A DNA stretch of 16,025 bases, from positions 1 through 16,025 of the forward strand of contig JAGWNT010000089.1 in NCBI GenBank assembly GCA_028871195.1, read 5' to 3'. Below, one piece after another: positions 6,781 to 13,778 of this stretch. A program made the translations under genes and the position numbers. The stretch comes from REEB85 sp018971455 (GTDB lineage Bacteria; Pseudomonadota; Alphaproteobacteria; Acetobacterales; Acetobacteraceae). A model generated the notes under the pieces. It made no database searches, had not been told where the DNA came from, and saw only the letters and a list, made by a program, of their open reading frames with translations. Every line of letters starts with the position of its first letter. Position 1 is the first letter of the stretch.

Positions 6781-8340
6781 ATGACCGCCTACCCGTTCGA
6801 CACCGTCGCCGATCTGCTCCGCCGTGGCGCCGACGACGCGCCGGCGATCGGCGCGCCCGGACGGCCCGCACTGACCCATGGCGGCCTGCGCGCGCTCGCC
6901 GGCCGCACGATCGCCGCCCTCAACGCCATGGGCATCGGCCGGCAGGACCGGGTGGCGATCGTGCTGCCCAACGGGCCCGAGATGGCGAGCGCCTTCGTCA
7001 CCATCGCCTGCGGCGCCACCACCGCCCCGCTCAACCCGGCCTATCGGGGCGAGGAGTTCGACTTCTACCTCTCCGACCTCGACGCCAAATGCCTGGTCAT
7101 CCAGCAGGGCATGGCCAGCCCCGCCCGGGCCGTCGCCGAGGCGCGCGGCATCCCGATCGTCGAGCTGGTGCCCGCCGAGGGTCCGGCCGGCGATTTTTCC
7201 CTCGTCGCCCCCGCCTCCCTCGCCCCCGCCTCCGTCGCCGCTGGCCGGCGCGGCGCGCCGGCCCGGACCGGTGCCGCCGAGGCCGATGACGTCGCCCTGG
7301 TCCTGCACACCTCCGGCACCACCTCGCGGCCCAAGATCGTGCCGCTGCGCCACGTCAACGTCACCGCCTCCGCCGCGCATATCGGCGCCAATCTGGCGCT
7401 GGAGCCGGGCGATACCTGCCTCAACATCATGCCGCTGTTCCACATCCACGGGCTGATCGCCGCCGTGCTGTCCTCGCTGGCCGCCGGCGGCAGCGTGGTC
7501 TGCACGCCCGGCTTCAACGCCTTCAAGTTCTTCGCCACCTTCGAGGAGGCACGCCCCAGCTGGTTCACCGCCGTGCCCACCATGCACCAGGCGATCCTCG
7601 GCCTCGCGCCGCGCCACAAACCGGCGATCGCCGCCGGCCGGCTGCGCTTCATCCGCTCCTCCTCGGCCTCCCTGCCGCCGCAGGTGATGACGGCGATGGA
7701 GGAGGCGTTCGGCGTGCCCGTCATCGAGAGCTACGGCATGACGGAGGCGGCCCACCAGATGGCCTCCAACCCGCTGCCGCCGAGGCCGCATTACGCCGGC
7801 TCCGTCGGCATCGCCGCCGGGCCCGAGATCGCCATCATGGCCGATGACGGCACGCTGCTGCCCCCCGGCGCGCTCGGCGAGGTGGTGATCCGCGGCCGCA
7901 ACGTCACCGCCGGCTACGAGAACAATGCCGACGCCAACGCCAAGGCCTTCATCCATGGCTGGTTCCGCACCGGCGACCAGGGCACGCTCGATGACGCGGG
8001 CTATCTGCGCCTGACCGGCCGCCTCAAGGAGATCATCAACCGCGGCGGCGAGAAGGTCTCCCCGCTCGAGGTGGACGAGGTGCTGATGGACCACCCCGCC
8101 GTGCAGCAGGTCGTCACATTTGCCATGCCGCACGCCAAGCTCGGCGAGGAGGTCGCCGCCGCCGTCGTCCTGCACGAGGGCCACGCGCTGGATGAGCACG
8201 GGCTGCGCGACTTCGCCGGCACCCGGCTCGCCCCGTTCAAGGTGCCGCGGCGCATCGTCTTCCTCGCCGAAATCCCGAAGGGCGCGACCGGCAAGCTGCA
8301 ACGCATCGGGCTGGCGGAAAAGCTCGGCCTCTCGGCATGA
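6781..8340 (+). CDS. AMP-forming acyl-CoA ligase (ANL superfamily)
   Basis: This 519-residue enzyme of the acyl-CoA synthetase/ligase superfamily activates a carboxylic acid with ATP to an acyl-adenylate, then to the CoA thioester. Motifs visible are the P-loop-like TSGTT (177-181) with Lys185, YGMTE (318-322), RTGDQG (Asp399), the hinge region GRLKEIINRGGEKVSPLEVDE (roughly 410-430) and the C-terminal catalytic Lys505 in KGATGK. The sequence resembles the FadD-like/oxalate-CoA-ligase-like (Pcs60/AAE3) branch, but substrate cannot be set from sequence alone. The ATG at 6781 has GGGAGA at a proper distance; an upstream ATG at 6748 lacks this. Its stop overlaps the start of the PanE-like gene by four bases (ATGA), indicating translational coupling and a shared pathway. 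Confidence 0.88.
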   Translation: MTAYPFDTVADLLRRGADDAPAIGAPGRPALTHGGLRALAGRTIAALNAMGIGRQDRVAIVLPNGPEMASAFVTIACGATTAPLNPAYRGEEFDFYLSDLDAKCLVIQQGMASPARAVAEARGIPIVELVPAEGPAGDFSLVAPASLAPASVAAGRRGAPARTGAAEADDVALVLHTSGTTSRPKIVPLRHVNVTASAAHIGANLALEPGDTCLNIMPLFHIHGLIAAVLSSLAAGGSVVCTPGFNAFKFFATFEEARPSWFTAVPTMHQAILGLAPRHKPAIAAGRLRFIRSSSASLPPQVMTAMEEAFGVPVIESYGMTEAAHQMASNPLPPRPHYAGSVGIAAGPEIAIMADDGTLLPPGALGEVVIRGRNVTAGYENNADANAKAFIHGWFRTGDQGTLDDAGYLRLTGRLKEIINRGGEKVSPLEVDEVLMDHPAVQQVVTFAMPHAKLGEEVAAAVVLHEGHALDEHGLRDFAGTRLAPFKVPRRIVFLAEIPKGATGKLQRIGLAEKLGLSA

Positions 8341-9317
8341 GGATTGCGATCTTCGGCGCCGGCGCCATCGGCGGGCTGATGGGCGCCCGGCTCGCCGCCG
8401 CCGGGGCCGACGTCACCTTCATCGCCCGCGGCCCCCACCTCGCGGCGATGCAGGCGAACGGTGTGCGGCTGGACAGCCCGACCGGCAGCATCACCGTGCA
8501 CCCGCGCTGCGTCGCCACCGCCGCCGAGGCGGGCCCGCAGGATTACGTGGTGGTGACGCTGAAGGCCCACGCCCTGCCCGCCGCCGCCCCGCAGATCGCT
8601 GCGATGATGGGCCCCGAGACGGCGCTCGTCACCGGCGTGAACGGCGTGCCCTACTGGTATTTCCACGGCCTCGACGGCCCCTGGCGCGACCGCCGCATCG
8701 ACAGCGTCGACCCCGGCGGCGTGGTGTGGCGCACCCTGCCGCCCGACCGCGCCATCGGCTGCGTCGTCTATCCCGCCGCCGAAGTCGCCGCACCCGGAAT
8801 CATCCACCACATCTACGGCGACCGCTTCAGCCTCGGCGAGCCCGACGGCACCACGAGCCCGCGCATCACCGCCCTCAGCCGCGCGCTGATCGAGGCCGGC
8901 CTCAAGGCCCCCGTCCGCCCGCGCATCCGCGACGAGATCTGGGTGAAGCTGTGGGGCAATCTCTGCTTCAACCCGGTCTCGGCGCTGACCGGCGCCACGC
9001 TGGACCGCATCGTCGGGCGCGACGACCTGCGCGCCCTGTGCCACGCGATGATGGCCGAGGCGCAGGCGGCGGCCGAGGCGCTCGGCGTGCGGTTCGCCAT
9101 CTCCATCGACAAGCGCATCGCCGGCGCCGCCGAGGTCGGCGCGCACAAGACCAGCATGCTGCAAGACCTCGAACGCGGCCGGCCGATGGAGATCGACGCC
9201 CTGCTCGGCGCCGTGGTCGAACTCGGTGGGGTCACCGGCCTTGCCATGCCGCAATGCGCCGCGGTGCTGGCCCTGGTGCGCGAGCGCGCCCGCCTGGCCG
9301 GCTGCTACGACGGGTAG
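8337..9317 (+). CDS. 2-dehydropantoate 2-reductase (PanE/ApbA) family protein
   Basis: This 326-residue NADP-dependent reductase belongs to the ketopantoate reductase family. The N-terminal Rossmann loop is GAGAIG (7-12), followed by a family-typical Lys76 in TLKAHAL. The C-terminal domain contains WVKLWGNLCFNPVSALT with Lys204 and Asn208, and MEIDALLG with Glu285, matching the substrate and catalytic residues of E. coli PanE. It may serve pantothenate synthesis. However, coupling by a four-base overlap to an acyl-CoA ligase suggests a different 2-keto acid substrate, because many genomes carry several PanE paralogues; I therefore give no gene symbol. The XRE-cupin regulator starts 42 bp downstream on the same strand. 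Confidence 0.87.
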   Translation: MRIAIFGAGAIGGLMGARLAAAGADVTFIARGPHLAAMQANGVRLDSPTGSITVHPRCVATAAEAGPQDYVVVTLKAHALPAAAPQIAAMMGPETALVTGVNGVPYWYFHGLDGPWRDRRIDSVDPGGVVWRTLPPDRAIGCVVYPAAEVAAPGIIHHIYGDRFSLGEPDGTTSPRITALSRALIEAGLKAPVRPRIRDEIWVKLWGNLCFNPVSALTGATLDRIVGRDDLRALCHAMMAEAQAAAEALGVRFAISIDKRIAGAAEVGAHKTSMLQDLERGRPMEIDALLGAVVELGGVTGLAMPQCAAVLALVRERARLAGCYDG

Positions 9318-9337
9318 GGTTCGGTTGCGGCGGCCCC

Positions 9338-9361
9338 ATTCGTCCATTAGAAAGGACAAAT
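9338..9361. promoter_or_regulatory. Operator-like dyad at the XRE-cupin start
   Basis: ATTCGTCC and GGACAAAT form an inverted repeat (7 of 8 pairs) around an eight-base AT-rich spacer, covering the ribosome site and start codon of the XRE regulator gene. A further AATGGAC at 9371-9377 mirrors GTCCATT at 9342-9348. Autorepression by the regulator is inferred from its placement. Confidence 0.45.
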
Positions 9362-9971
9362 GGATACTATAATGGACGACCTGGCCGCCGACAGCCCTGG
9401 CGCTGACAGCCTGGGCGCGGACGATACCGGCACCCGCCTCGCCCGACGCCTGCGCCTGGAGCGCGACGCGCGCGCCTGGTCGCTGGCCGAGCTGGCGGCC
9501 CGCTCCGGCGTCGCCAAAGCCACCATCAGCAAGATCGAGCGCGGCGAGACCAGCCCGACGGCCATCATCCTCGTCCGCCTCGCCGGCGCCTTCGACCTCA
9601 CCCTGGCCGGCCTGCTGCTGCGCGCCGAGGGCGGCGGCGAGCGCCTCGCCCGCGCCGCCGCCCAGCCCAGCTGGCGCGATCCGGCGACCGGCTACCTCCG
9701 CCGCCAGGTCTTCAGCCGGCCCGACCATCCGTTGGAACTGGTGGAGGTCGAGCTGCCGGCCTCCCAGCGCGTCGTCTTCCCCGCCGCCTCCTACGCCCAT
9801 ATCCGCCAGCTGGTCTGGGTGCGCGCCGGCCGGCTCACCATCCTCGAGGGCGGCGCGCGCCACGACCTCGCCGCCGGCGACTGTCTCGGCTTCGGCCCGC
9901 CCGGCGAGGTGACGCTCGCCAACGAGACCGCCCAGCCCTGCACCTATGTCGTCGCCCTCTGCCGGAGCTAG
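9360..9971 (+). CDS. XRE-family regulator with C-terminal cupin domain
   Basis: This 203-residue regulator has a disordered N-terminus of about 25 residues, then a lambda-repressor-type helix-turn-helix (about 26-80; SLAELAARSGVAKATISKIERGETSPT is the core, with recognition helix near 51-60). A cupin beta-barrel follows (about 120-200), likely sensing a small ligand. Proteins of this layout control small amino-acid, polyamine or detoxification operons. The ATG at 9360 has AAAGGA directly upstream; a second in-frame ATG at 9372 is possible. The start lies within an inverted repeat, consistent with autoregulation. The GNAT gene follows after 5 bp, and this regulator-plus-acetyltransferase pairing is common in proteobacteria. 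Confidence 0.88.
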   Translation: MDTIMDDLAADSPGADSLGADDTGTRLARRLRLERDARAWSLAELAARSGVAKATISKIERGETSPTAIILVRLAGAFDLTLAGLLLRAEGGGERLARAAAQPSWRDPATGYLRRQVFSRPDHPLELVEVELPASQRVVFPAASYAHIRQLVWVRAGRLTILEGGARHDLAAGDCLGFGPPGEVTLANETAQPCTYVVALCRS

Positions 9972-9976
9972 ACGCC

Positions 9977-10534
9977 ATGTCCGACACCATCGCCATCGAG
10001 GCCCTGCGCGACGCGACGCCGTCGGTCCGCGACCAGCTGAGCGCGCTGCTGATGGAGGTGGTCGCCCTGGGCGGATCGGTCAGCTTCATGCACCCGCTGG
10101 CGGCCGGCGCCGCCGCCGCCTTCTGGGACGCAGCCCTGGCCGCCGCCGCGCGGGGCGAGCGCATCGTGCTCGGCGCCTGGGATGGCGCGGTGCTGGCCGG
10201 CACGGTCAGCCTGATGCTCGACTGCCCGCCCAACCAGCCGCACCGCGCCGAAATCGCCAAGATGATGACCCGCGCGAGCCATCGCGGCCGTGGTATCGCC
10301 ACGCGCCTGATGCGGGAGGCCGAGGCGCTGGCGGTGGCGCATGGCCGCAGCCTGCTGGTGCTCGACACCGCCAGCGAGGGCGGTGCGTCGGGGCTGTACG
10401 AGGCGCTGGGCTTCCGCTTCGCCGGCGAAATCCCCGATTACGCGCTCAAGCCGCATGGCGGGCTGACCGGCACGCGCCTCTATTGGAAACGCATCGGCGA
10501 GCGGCAGCGCCTCGGCGCGGCAACCGCCCCTTAA
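9977..10534 (+). CDS. GNAT family N-acetyltransferase
   Basis: This 185-residue cytoplasmic acetyltransferase has the GNAT acetyl-CoA pyrophosphate loop in RASHRGRGIATRLM (about 99-112, R/Q-x-x-G-x-G pattern), preceded by the beta-4 strand (AEIAKMMT). The C-terminal YEALGF motif (141-146) is typical of the fold. It transfers acetyl from acetyl-CoA to an amine or similar acceptor; the acceptor is unknown. The gene begins 5 bp after the XRE-cupin regulator stop, with GGAG about nine bases before the ATG, so the two form an operon. The regulator presumably responds to a metabolite linked to the acetyltransferase substrate. The last about 12 residues are low-complexity. Confidence 0.88.
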   Translation: MSDTIAIEALRDATPSVRDQLSALLMEVVALGGSVSFMHPLAAGAAAAFWDAALAAAARGERIVLGAWDGAVLAGTVSLMLDCPPNQPHRAEIAKMMTRASHRGRGIATRLMREAEALAVAHGRSLLVLDTASEGGASGLYEALGFRFAGEIPDYALKPHGGLTGTRLYWKRIGERQRLGAATAP

Positions 10535-10577
10535 GCACTTCCCGCCAGACTGGCGCCCATCGCATCGGGGTGCCGCC

Positions 10578-11903
10578 ATGTCTGCTTCCGCCCGCCACCT
10601 CGCCGCCGCGCGCGCCGCCCTGCTGCCGCTCGGCGCCGGGGAGATCGAAGGCGACATCGTCGGCATGGATGCCATGGGCCTGCGCATCGCCGGCCTCGCC
10701 CGCCTCGCGCCCGCCGGCGCGCAGGTCACGCTGATCGGCGAGGCGGGCGACGCGGCACCGGCGGAAATCATCGGCAATGATGGCGCGCTGGCCACCGCCA
10801 TCCCGTATGCCGCGCTGGCCGAGGGTGCGCCGCCACGCCGCGCCCGGCTCGCCTGGCCGCACCGCCCGGCCCGCCCACGCCCCGACGCCACATGGATCGG
10901 CCGCGCGATGGACGCCCTCGGCGCGCCGATCGACGGGCGCGGCCCGCTCATCCCCGGCCCGCCACAGGCCGCCAGCGCCGGCAGCGCGCCGCGCCGCCCG
11001 CTCGGGGCGGCGATGGATCTCGGCGTGCGGGCGCTGGATATCTTCACGCCGCTGCGCGCGGGCCAGAAGATCGGCATCTTCGCCGGCGCCGGCACCGGCA
11101 AGTCGAGCCTGCTGTCGATGATCGCCCGCAACAATGCGGCCGACCTCACCGTGCTCATCCTGCTCGGCGAGCGCGAGATCGAGATCGCCCATTACGTGGC
11201 GGCCCTGGAGGAGAATCCGCGCCGCATCGTGGTCGCCGAATCCTCCGGCCGCCCGGCCACCGCCCGGCGGCTGTGCCTGCGCACCGGCCTGGACATCGCC
11301 ACCCATTTCGCCGCCGAGGGCATGGCGGTGCTGGTCGTCATCGACAGCATCACCCGCTATTTCCACGCCCTGCGCGACATCGCCCTCTACCAGGGCGAGC
11401 TGCCGGCGGCGCGCGGCATTCCGGTCAGCGTATTCGCCGAGGCGGCGCGCGAGCTGGAGCGGATCGGCCCCGCCCGGCTCGATCAGCCCCGCGGCGGCGC
11501 CGTCACCGCCCTCATCGCCGTGCTCACCGAGGGCAACAACATCAACGACCCGATCTCCGATTTCATGCGCGGCGTGCTCGACGGCCATATCCTGCTCGAC
11601 CGCGCCATCGCCGAGGCCGGCCGCTACCCCGCCGTCGATATCCTGAAATCGATCTCCCGCTCCGGGCTCGACGGGCTGGGCGCCGATCAGCGGCGCAGCG
11701 TCGCCTCCGCCCGGACATTGCTGCTCGATTTCTACGAGGCGCGCGAGCTCGAGAAATTCGGCGTGGCGCCAGACCCGAAGCTGATCCAGGCCGGCCGCGC
11801 GCTCGAATCCTTCCTCGCCCAGGACATGCAGTCCGCACCGCCCGCCGCGGCCAGCTTCGCCGCACTGGCCGCCCTGCTGGCCGACCCCGCCGCCGGCGCC
11901 TGA
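10578..11903 (+). CDS. fliI: FliI-like flagellar export ATPase (atypical, isolated)
   Basis: This 441-residue protein has the FliI/T3SS/F1-beta layout: a beta-barrel N-terminal domain (1-100), IGRAMDALGAPIDGRGPL (107-124), Walker A GAGTGKSS (170-177), the GER segment with the catalytic-Glu position (197-199), Walker B VLVVIDSITR (251-260) and GRYPAVDILKSISR (348-361). FliI energises export of flagellar proteins at the cytoplasmic face of the basal body with FliH and FliJ. Deviations from usual FliI are GEREIEI where GERGREV is common, and LTEGNNINDPI where VEGDDxxEPI is common. No fliJ, fliH or other flagellar gene flanks it: a GNAT gene lies upstream and a convergent tautomerase downstream. 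GGGGTG precedes the ATG. A functional FliI in a lineage with scattered flagellar genes is the simplest reading. Confidence 0.82.
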   Translation: MSASARHLAAARAALLPLGAGEIEGDIVGMDAMGLRIAGLARLAPAGAQVTLIGEAGDAAPAEIIGNDGALATAIPYAALAEGAPPRRARLAWPHRPARPRPDATWIGRAMDALGAPIDGRGPLIPGPPQAASAGSAPRRPLGAAMDLGVRALDIFTPLRAGQKIGIFAGAGTGKSSLLSMIARNNAADLTVLILLGEREIEIAHYVAALEENPRRIVVAESSGRPATARRLCLRTGLDIATHFAAEGMAVLVVIDSITRYFHALRDIALYQGELPAARGIPVSVFAEAARELERIGPARLDQPRGGAVTALIAVLTEGNNINDPISDFMRGVLDGHILLDRAIAEAGRYPAVDILKSISRSGLDGLGADQRRSVASARTLLLDFYEARELEKFGVAPDPKLIQAGRALESFLAQDMQSAPPAAASFAALAALLADPAAGA

Positions 11904-11950
11904 CCGCGCCGCGCGCCGATCGAACCCGAGGAGTGCCCGGGCCGCCCGCC

Positions 11951-12184
11951 TTACGCCAGCGGATCGTAGCCGGGTTTCTTGTAGAGCAGGTCCGGCTTTC
12001 CGGCGATGTCCGGCTTGAAGACCTGCTCGACCCAATCCGCCGGCGCCACATCCTCGATGCTCACCGAGACGGCGGTCTCCGCGCAGCCTGCCCCCTCCAT
12101 CACCGCGCGGGTGACCGCCTCGGCGATCCTGGCCTTCTCCCGGCGCGACCGGCCGGCATAGAGCTTGACGATGACATGCGGCAT
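11951..12184 (-). CDS. 4-oxalocrotonate tautomerase-family protein, PptA-like
   Basis: This 77-residue protein begins MPHVIVKLY, giving the N-terminal Pro (after Met removal) that acts as catalytic base in the tautomerase superfamily. Its length and its C-terminal KKPGY motif match E. coli PptA (YdcE) more than the classical 62-residue 4-OT. Such enzymes interconvert enol and keto forms; the physiological substrate of PptA is unclear. The true ATG at 12184 has GAGGAG seven bases upstream; the frame is open further but that extension is Arg-rich nonsense. It is the last gene of a leftward cupin, aldo/keto reductase, tautomerase series, 55 bp after the reductase. It is convergent with fliI across 47 bp in which I see no clear terminator. 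Confidence 0.88.
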   Translation of the reverse strand: MPHVIVKLYAGRSRREKARIAEAVTRAVMEGAGCAETAVSVSIEDVAPADWVEQVFKPDIAGKPDLLYKKPGYDPLA

Positions 12185-12239
12185 GGCGGTCTCCTCAAAT
12201 GGTGTCTGAAAGGCGCGGAGGCGCCGGCGGCGGGACGGC

Positions 12240-13238
12240 TCACAGTCCCGACAGGCGCAGGAGATCCTCCGGATAGCGAGCCCCCTGCACCGCAATGCCC
12301 GCCGCCGTGACCTCGATCTCCCGGACATCCTCCGCCGTGAGGTCGAGCGTGGCGGCGCCGAGATTCTCCACCAGGCGCGCCGGCCTGGTGGTGCCCGGAA
12401 TCGGCACGATCCACGGCCGGCGGGCGAGCAGCCAGGCGAGTGCCACCTGCGCCGGCGTCGCCCCCCGCCGGCGCGCGATCCGAGCGAGCAGCTCGACCAG
12501 GGCCAGATTGGCCCGCAGCGCGTCCGGCTCGAAGCGCGGGATGCGGCTGCGCAGATCCGTACTCTCGAACTGCGCGCCGGCGTCGATGCGCCCGGTCAGG
12601 AAGCCCTTGCCGAGCGGGCTGTACGGCACCAGGCCGATCCCCAGCTCCTCCAGCGTCGGCAGGATCTCGCTCTCGATCTCGCGCGTCCACAGCGAATACT
12701 CGCTCTGCAGCGCAGTCACCTTCTGGACCGCGTGCGCCCGGCGGATCGATTGCGCGCCGGCCTCGGACAGCCCGAAATGGCGCACCTTCCCGGCGGCGAT
12801 CAGCTCGCCCACCGCGCCGGCGACCTCCTCCATCGGCACGTCGGGATCGACCCGGTGCTGATAGAGCAGATCGATGTAGTCCGTCCGCAGCCGGGCCAGC
12901 ATGCCCTCGACGGCGCGCCTGATCTGCGCGGGCCGGCTGTTGAGGCCGCCCAGCCGCGCGCCGGTTCGCGGATCGATGTTGTGGCCGAACTTGGTGGCGA
13001 TCACCACCTGCCGGCGCACCGGCGCCAGCGCCTCGCCCACCAGTTCCTCGTTGCGGAACGGGCCGTAGGTTTCAGCAGTGTCGAAGAAGGTCACCCCGCG
13101 CGCCACGGCATCGCGCAGATGCGCGATCATCTCGCCGCGCTCCGGCGAGGCGCCGTAACCGCCGGTCATCGTCATGCAGCCGAGCCCGATCGCCGAAACC
13201 TCGAGGCCGCTCCGCCCAAGCCTGCGTGTCTGCATCAT
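12240..13238 (-). CDS. Aldo/keto reductase
   Basis: This 332-residue NADPH-dependent oxidoreductase of the AKR superfamily forms a TIM barrel and reduces aldehydes or ketones. The catalytic tetrad is visible: Asp53 and Tyr58 in FFDTAETYG, Lys83 in IATKFG and His128 in LLYQHRVDP. The N-terminal GLGCMTMTGGYG resembles the AKR13/IolS-YajO-like branch. The frame stays open far upstream through the cupin gene, but that is a shadow. The ATG at 13238 has GAGG six bases upstream and gives family length. It lies between the cupin (35 bp upstream) and the tautomerase, in one probable operon divergent from the LysR regulator. The substrate is unknown. Confidence 0.92.
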   Translation of the reverse strand: MMQTRRLGRSGLEVSAIGLGCMTMTGGYGASPERGEMIAHLRDAVARGVTFFDTAETYGPFRNEELVGEALAPVRRQVVIATKFGHNIDPRTGARLGGLNSRPAQIRRAVEGMLARLRTDYIDLLYQHRVDPDVPMEEVAGAVGELIAAGKVRHFGLSEAGAQSIRRAHAVQKVTALQSEYSLWTREIESEILPTLEELGIGLVPYSPLGKGFLTGRIDAGAQFESTDLRSRIPRFEPDALRANLALVELLARIARRRGATPAQVALAWLLARRPWIVPIPGTTRPARLVENLGAATLDLTAEDVREIEVTAAGIAVQGARYPEDLLRLSGL

Positions 13239-13273
13239 CCCTGTCCTCGTCCGTGAAAACCCTGCCGTGCCCC

Positions 13274-13669
13274 TCAGCCGCCGTACTGCGCCTCGCTGAC
13301 CGGCTCCATCCAATCGACCGGCGAGCCGTCCAGCTTCTCCTGGATCGCGATGTGGCTCATCGCCGTGCCCGGCCCCGCGCCGTGCCAGTGCTTCTCGCCG
13401 GGCGGGAACCACACCACGTCGCCCGGCCGGATCTCCTCGATCGGCCCGCCCGCGCGCTGCGCCCGCCCGCACCCGGCGGTGACGATCAGGGTCTGCCCCA
13501 GCGGATGGGTGTGCCACGCCGTGCGCGCCCCCGGCTCGAACGTCACCAGCGCCATGGCGACGCGGGCCGGGTCGGGCGGGCTGAACAGCGGATCGATTCG
13601 CACCGCGCCGGTGAAATACGCCGCCGGCCCCTTGCCGGAAGGCTGCGAGCCGCTGCGCCTGATCTCCAT
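13274..13669 (-). CDS. Cupin-fold protein, (R)-mandelonitrile lyase-like
   Basis: This 131-residue single-domain cupin has the first motif GARTAWHTHPLGQTLIVTAG, with His-x-His and a Gln four residues on (in place of the usual Glu), and the second motif GDVVWFPPGEKHWHG supplying the last His. The His-His-Gln-His metal set and the overall sequence resemble the small manganese cupin hydroxynitrile lyase described from Granulicella tundricola, which is also about 131 residues. Many relatives are annotated simply as cupin or carboxymuconolactone-decarboxylase-associated, and their natural role is open. GGAG lies seven bases before the ATG at 13669. It is the first gene of the leftward operon with the aldo/keto reductase and tautomerase, 109 bp from the divergent LysR gene. 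Confidence 0.85.
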   Translation of the reverse strand: MEIRRSGSQPSGKGPAAYFTGAVRIDPLFSPPDPARVAMALVTFEPGARTAWHTHPLGQTLIVTAGCGRAQRAGGPIEEIRPGDVVWFPPGEKHWHGAGPGTAMSHIAIQEKLDGSPVDWMEPVSEAQYGG

Positions 13670-13713
13670 TCCGTCTCTCCATCATGGCCGGGCCAAACCC
13701 CGGGGCCGAGATG

Positions 13714-13745
13714 TAGCGCGTGCGCCGGCGCGCGATTAGGCGCTA
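13714..13745. promoter_or_regulatory. Possible LysR operator in the divergent promoter region
   Basis: TAGCGC (13714-13719) and GCGCTA (13740-13745) are perfect inverted arms 20 bases apart, enclosing a second palindrome GCGCCGGCGC (13722-13731). The site is midway between the divergent cupin and LysR starts, where a LysR-type regulator would normally bind. CG-rich palindromes arise easily here, so support is modest. Confidence 0.3.
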
Positions 13746-13778
13746 TGATCCGCATGTTCCTATAAGCAGGGCTTCTGA

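Noticed and set aside
8001..9863. 620-codon minus-strand frame across the ligase, PanE-like and XRE genes
   Set aside because: It spans three separate real genes on the other strand, and its composition is typical of a GC-driven shadow.
10535..10577. TGGC...GC element upstream of fliI considered as a sigma-54 promoter
   Set aside because: Spacing between the GG and GC elements is eight bases rather than the required ten, and the flanking bases do not fit the consensus.
10446..12035. Long minus-strand frame opposite fliI
   Set aside because: Shadow of the FliI-type gene. There is no motif and the real tautomerase begins and ends in another frame.
13239..13685. N-terminal extension of the aldo/keto reductase frame as a possible fusion protein
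   Set aside because: The extension is the cupin gene read in the wrong frame. The cupin in its own frame has a good ribosome site and intact motifs.
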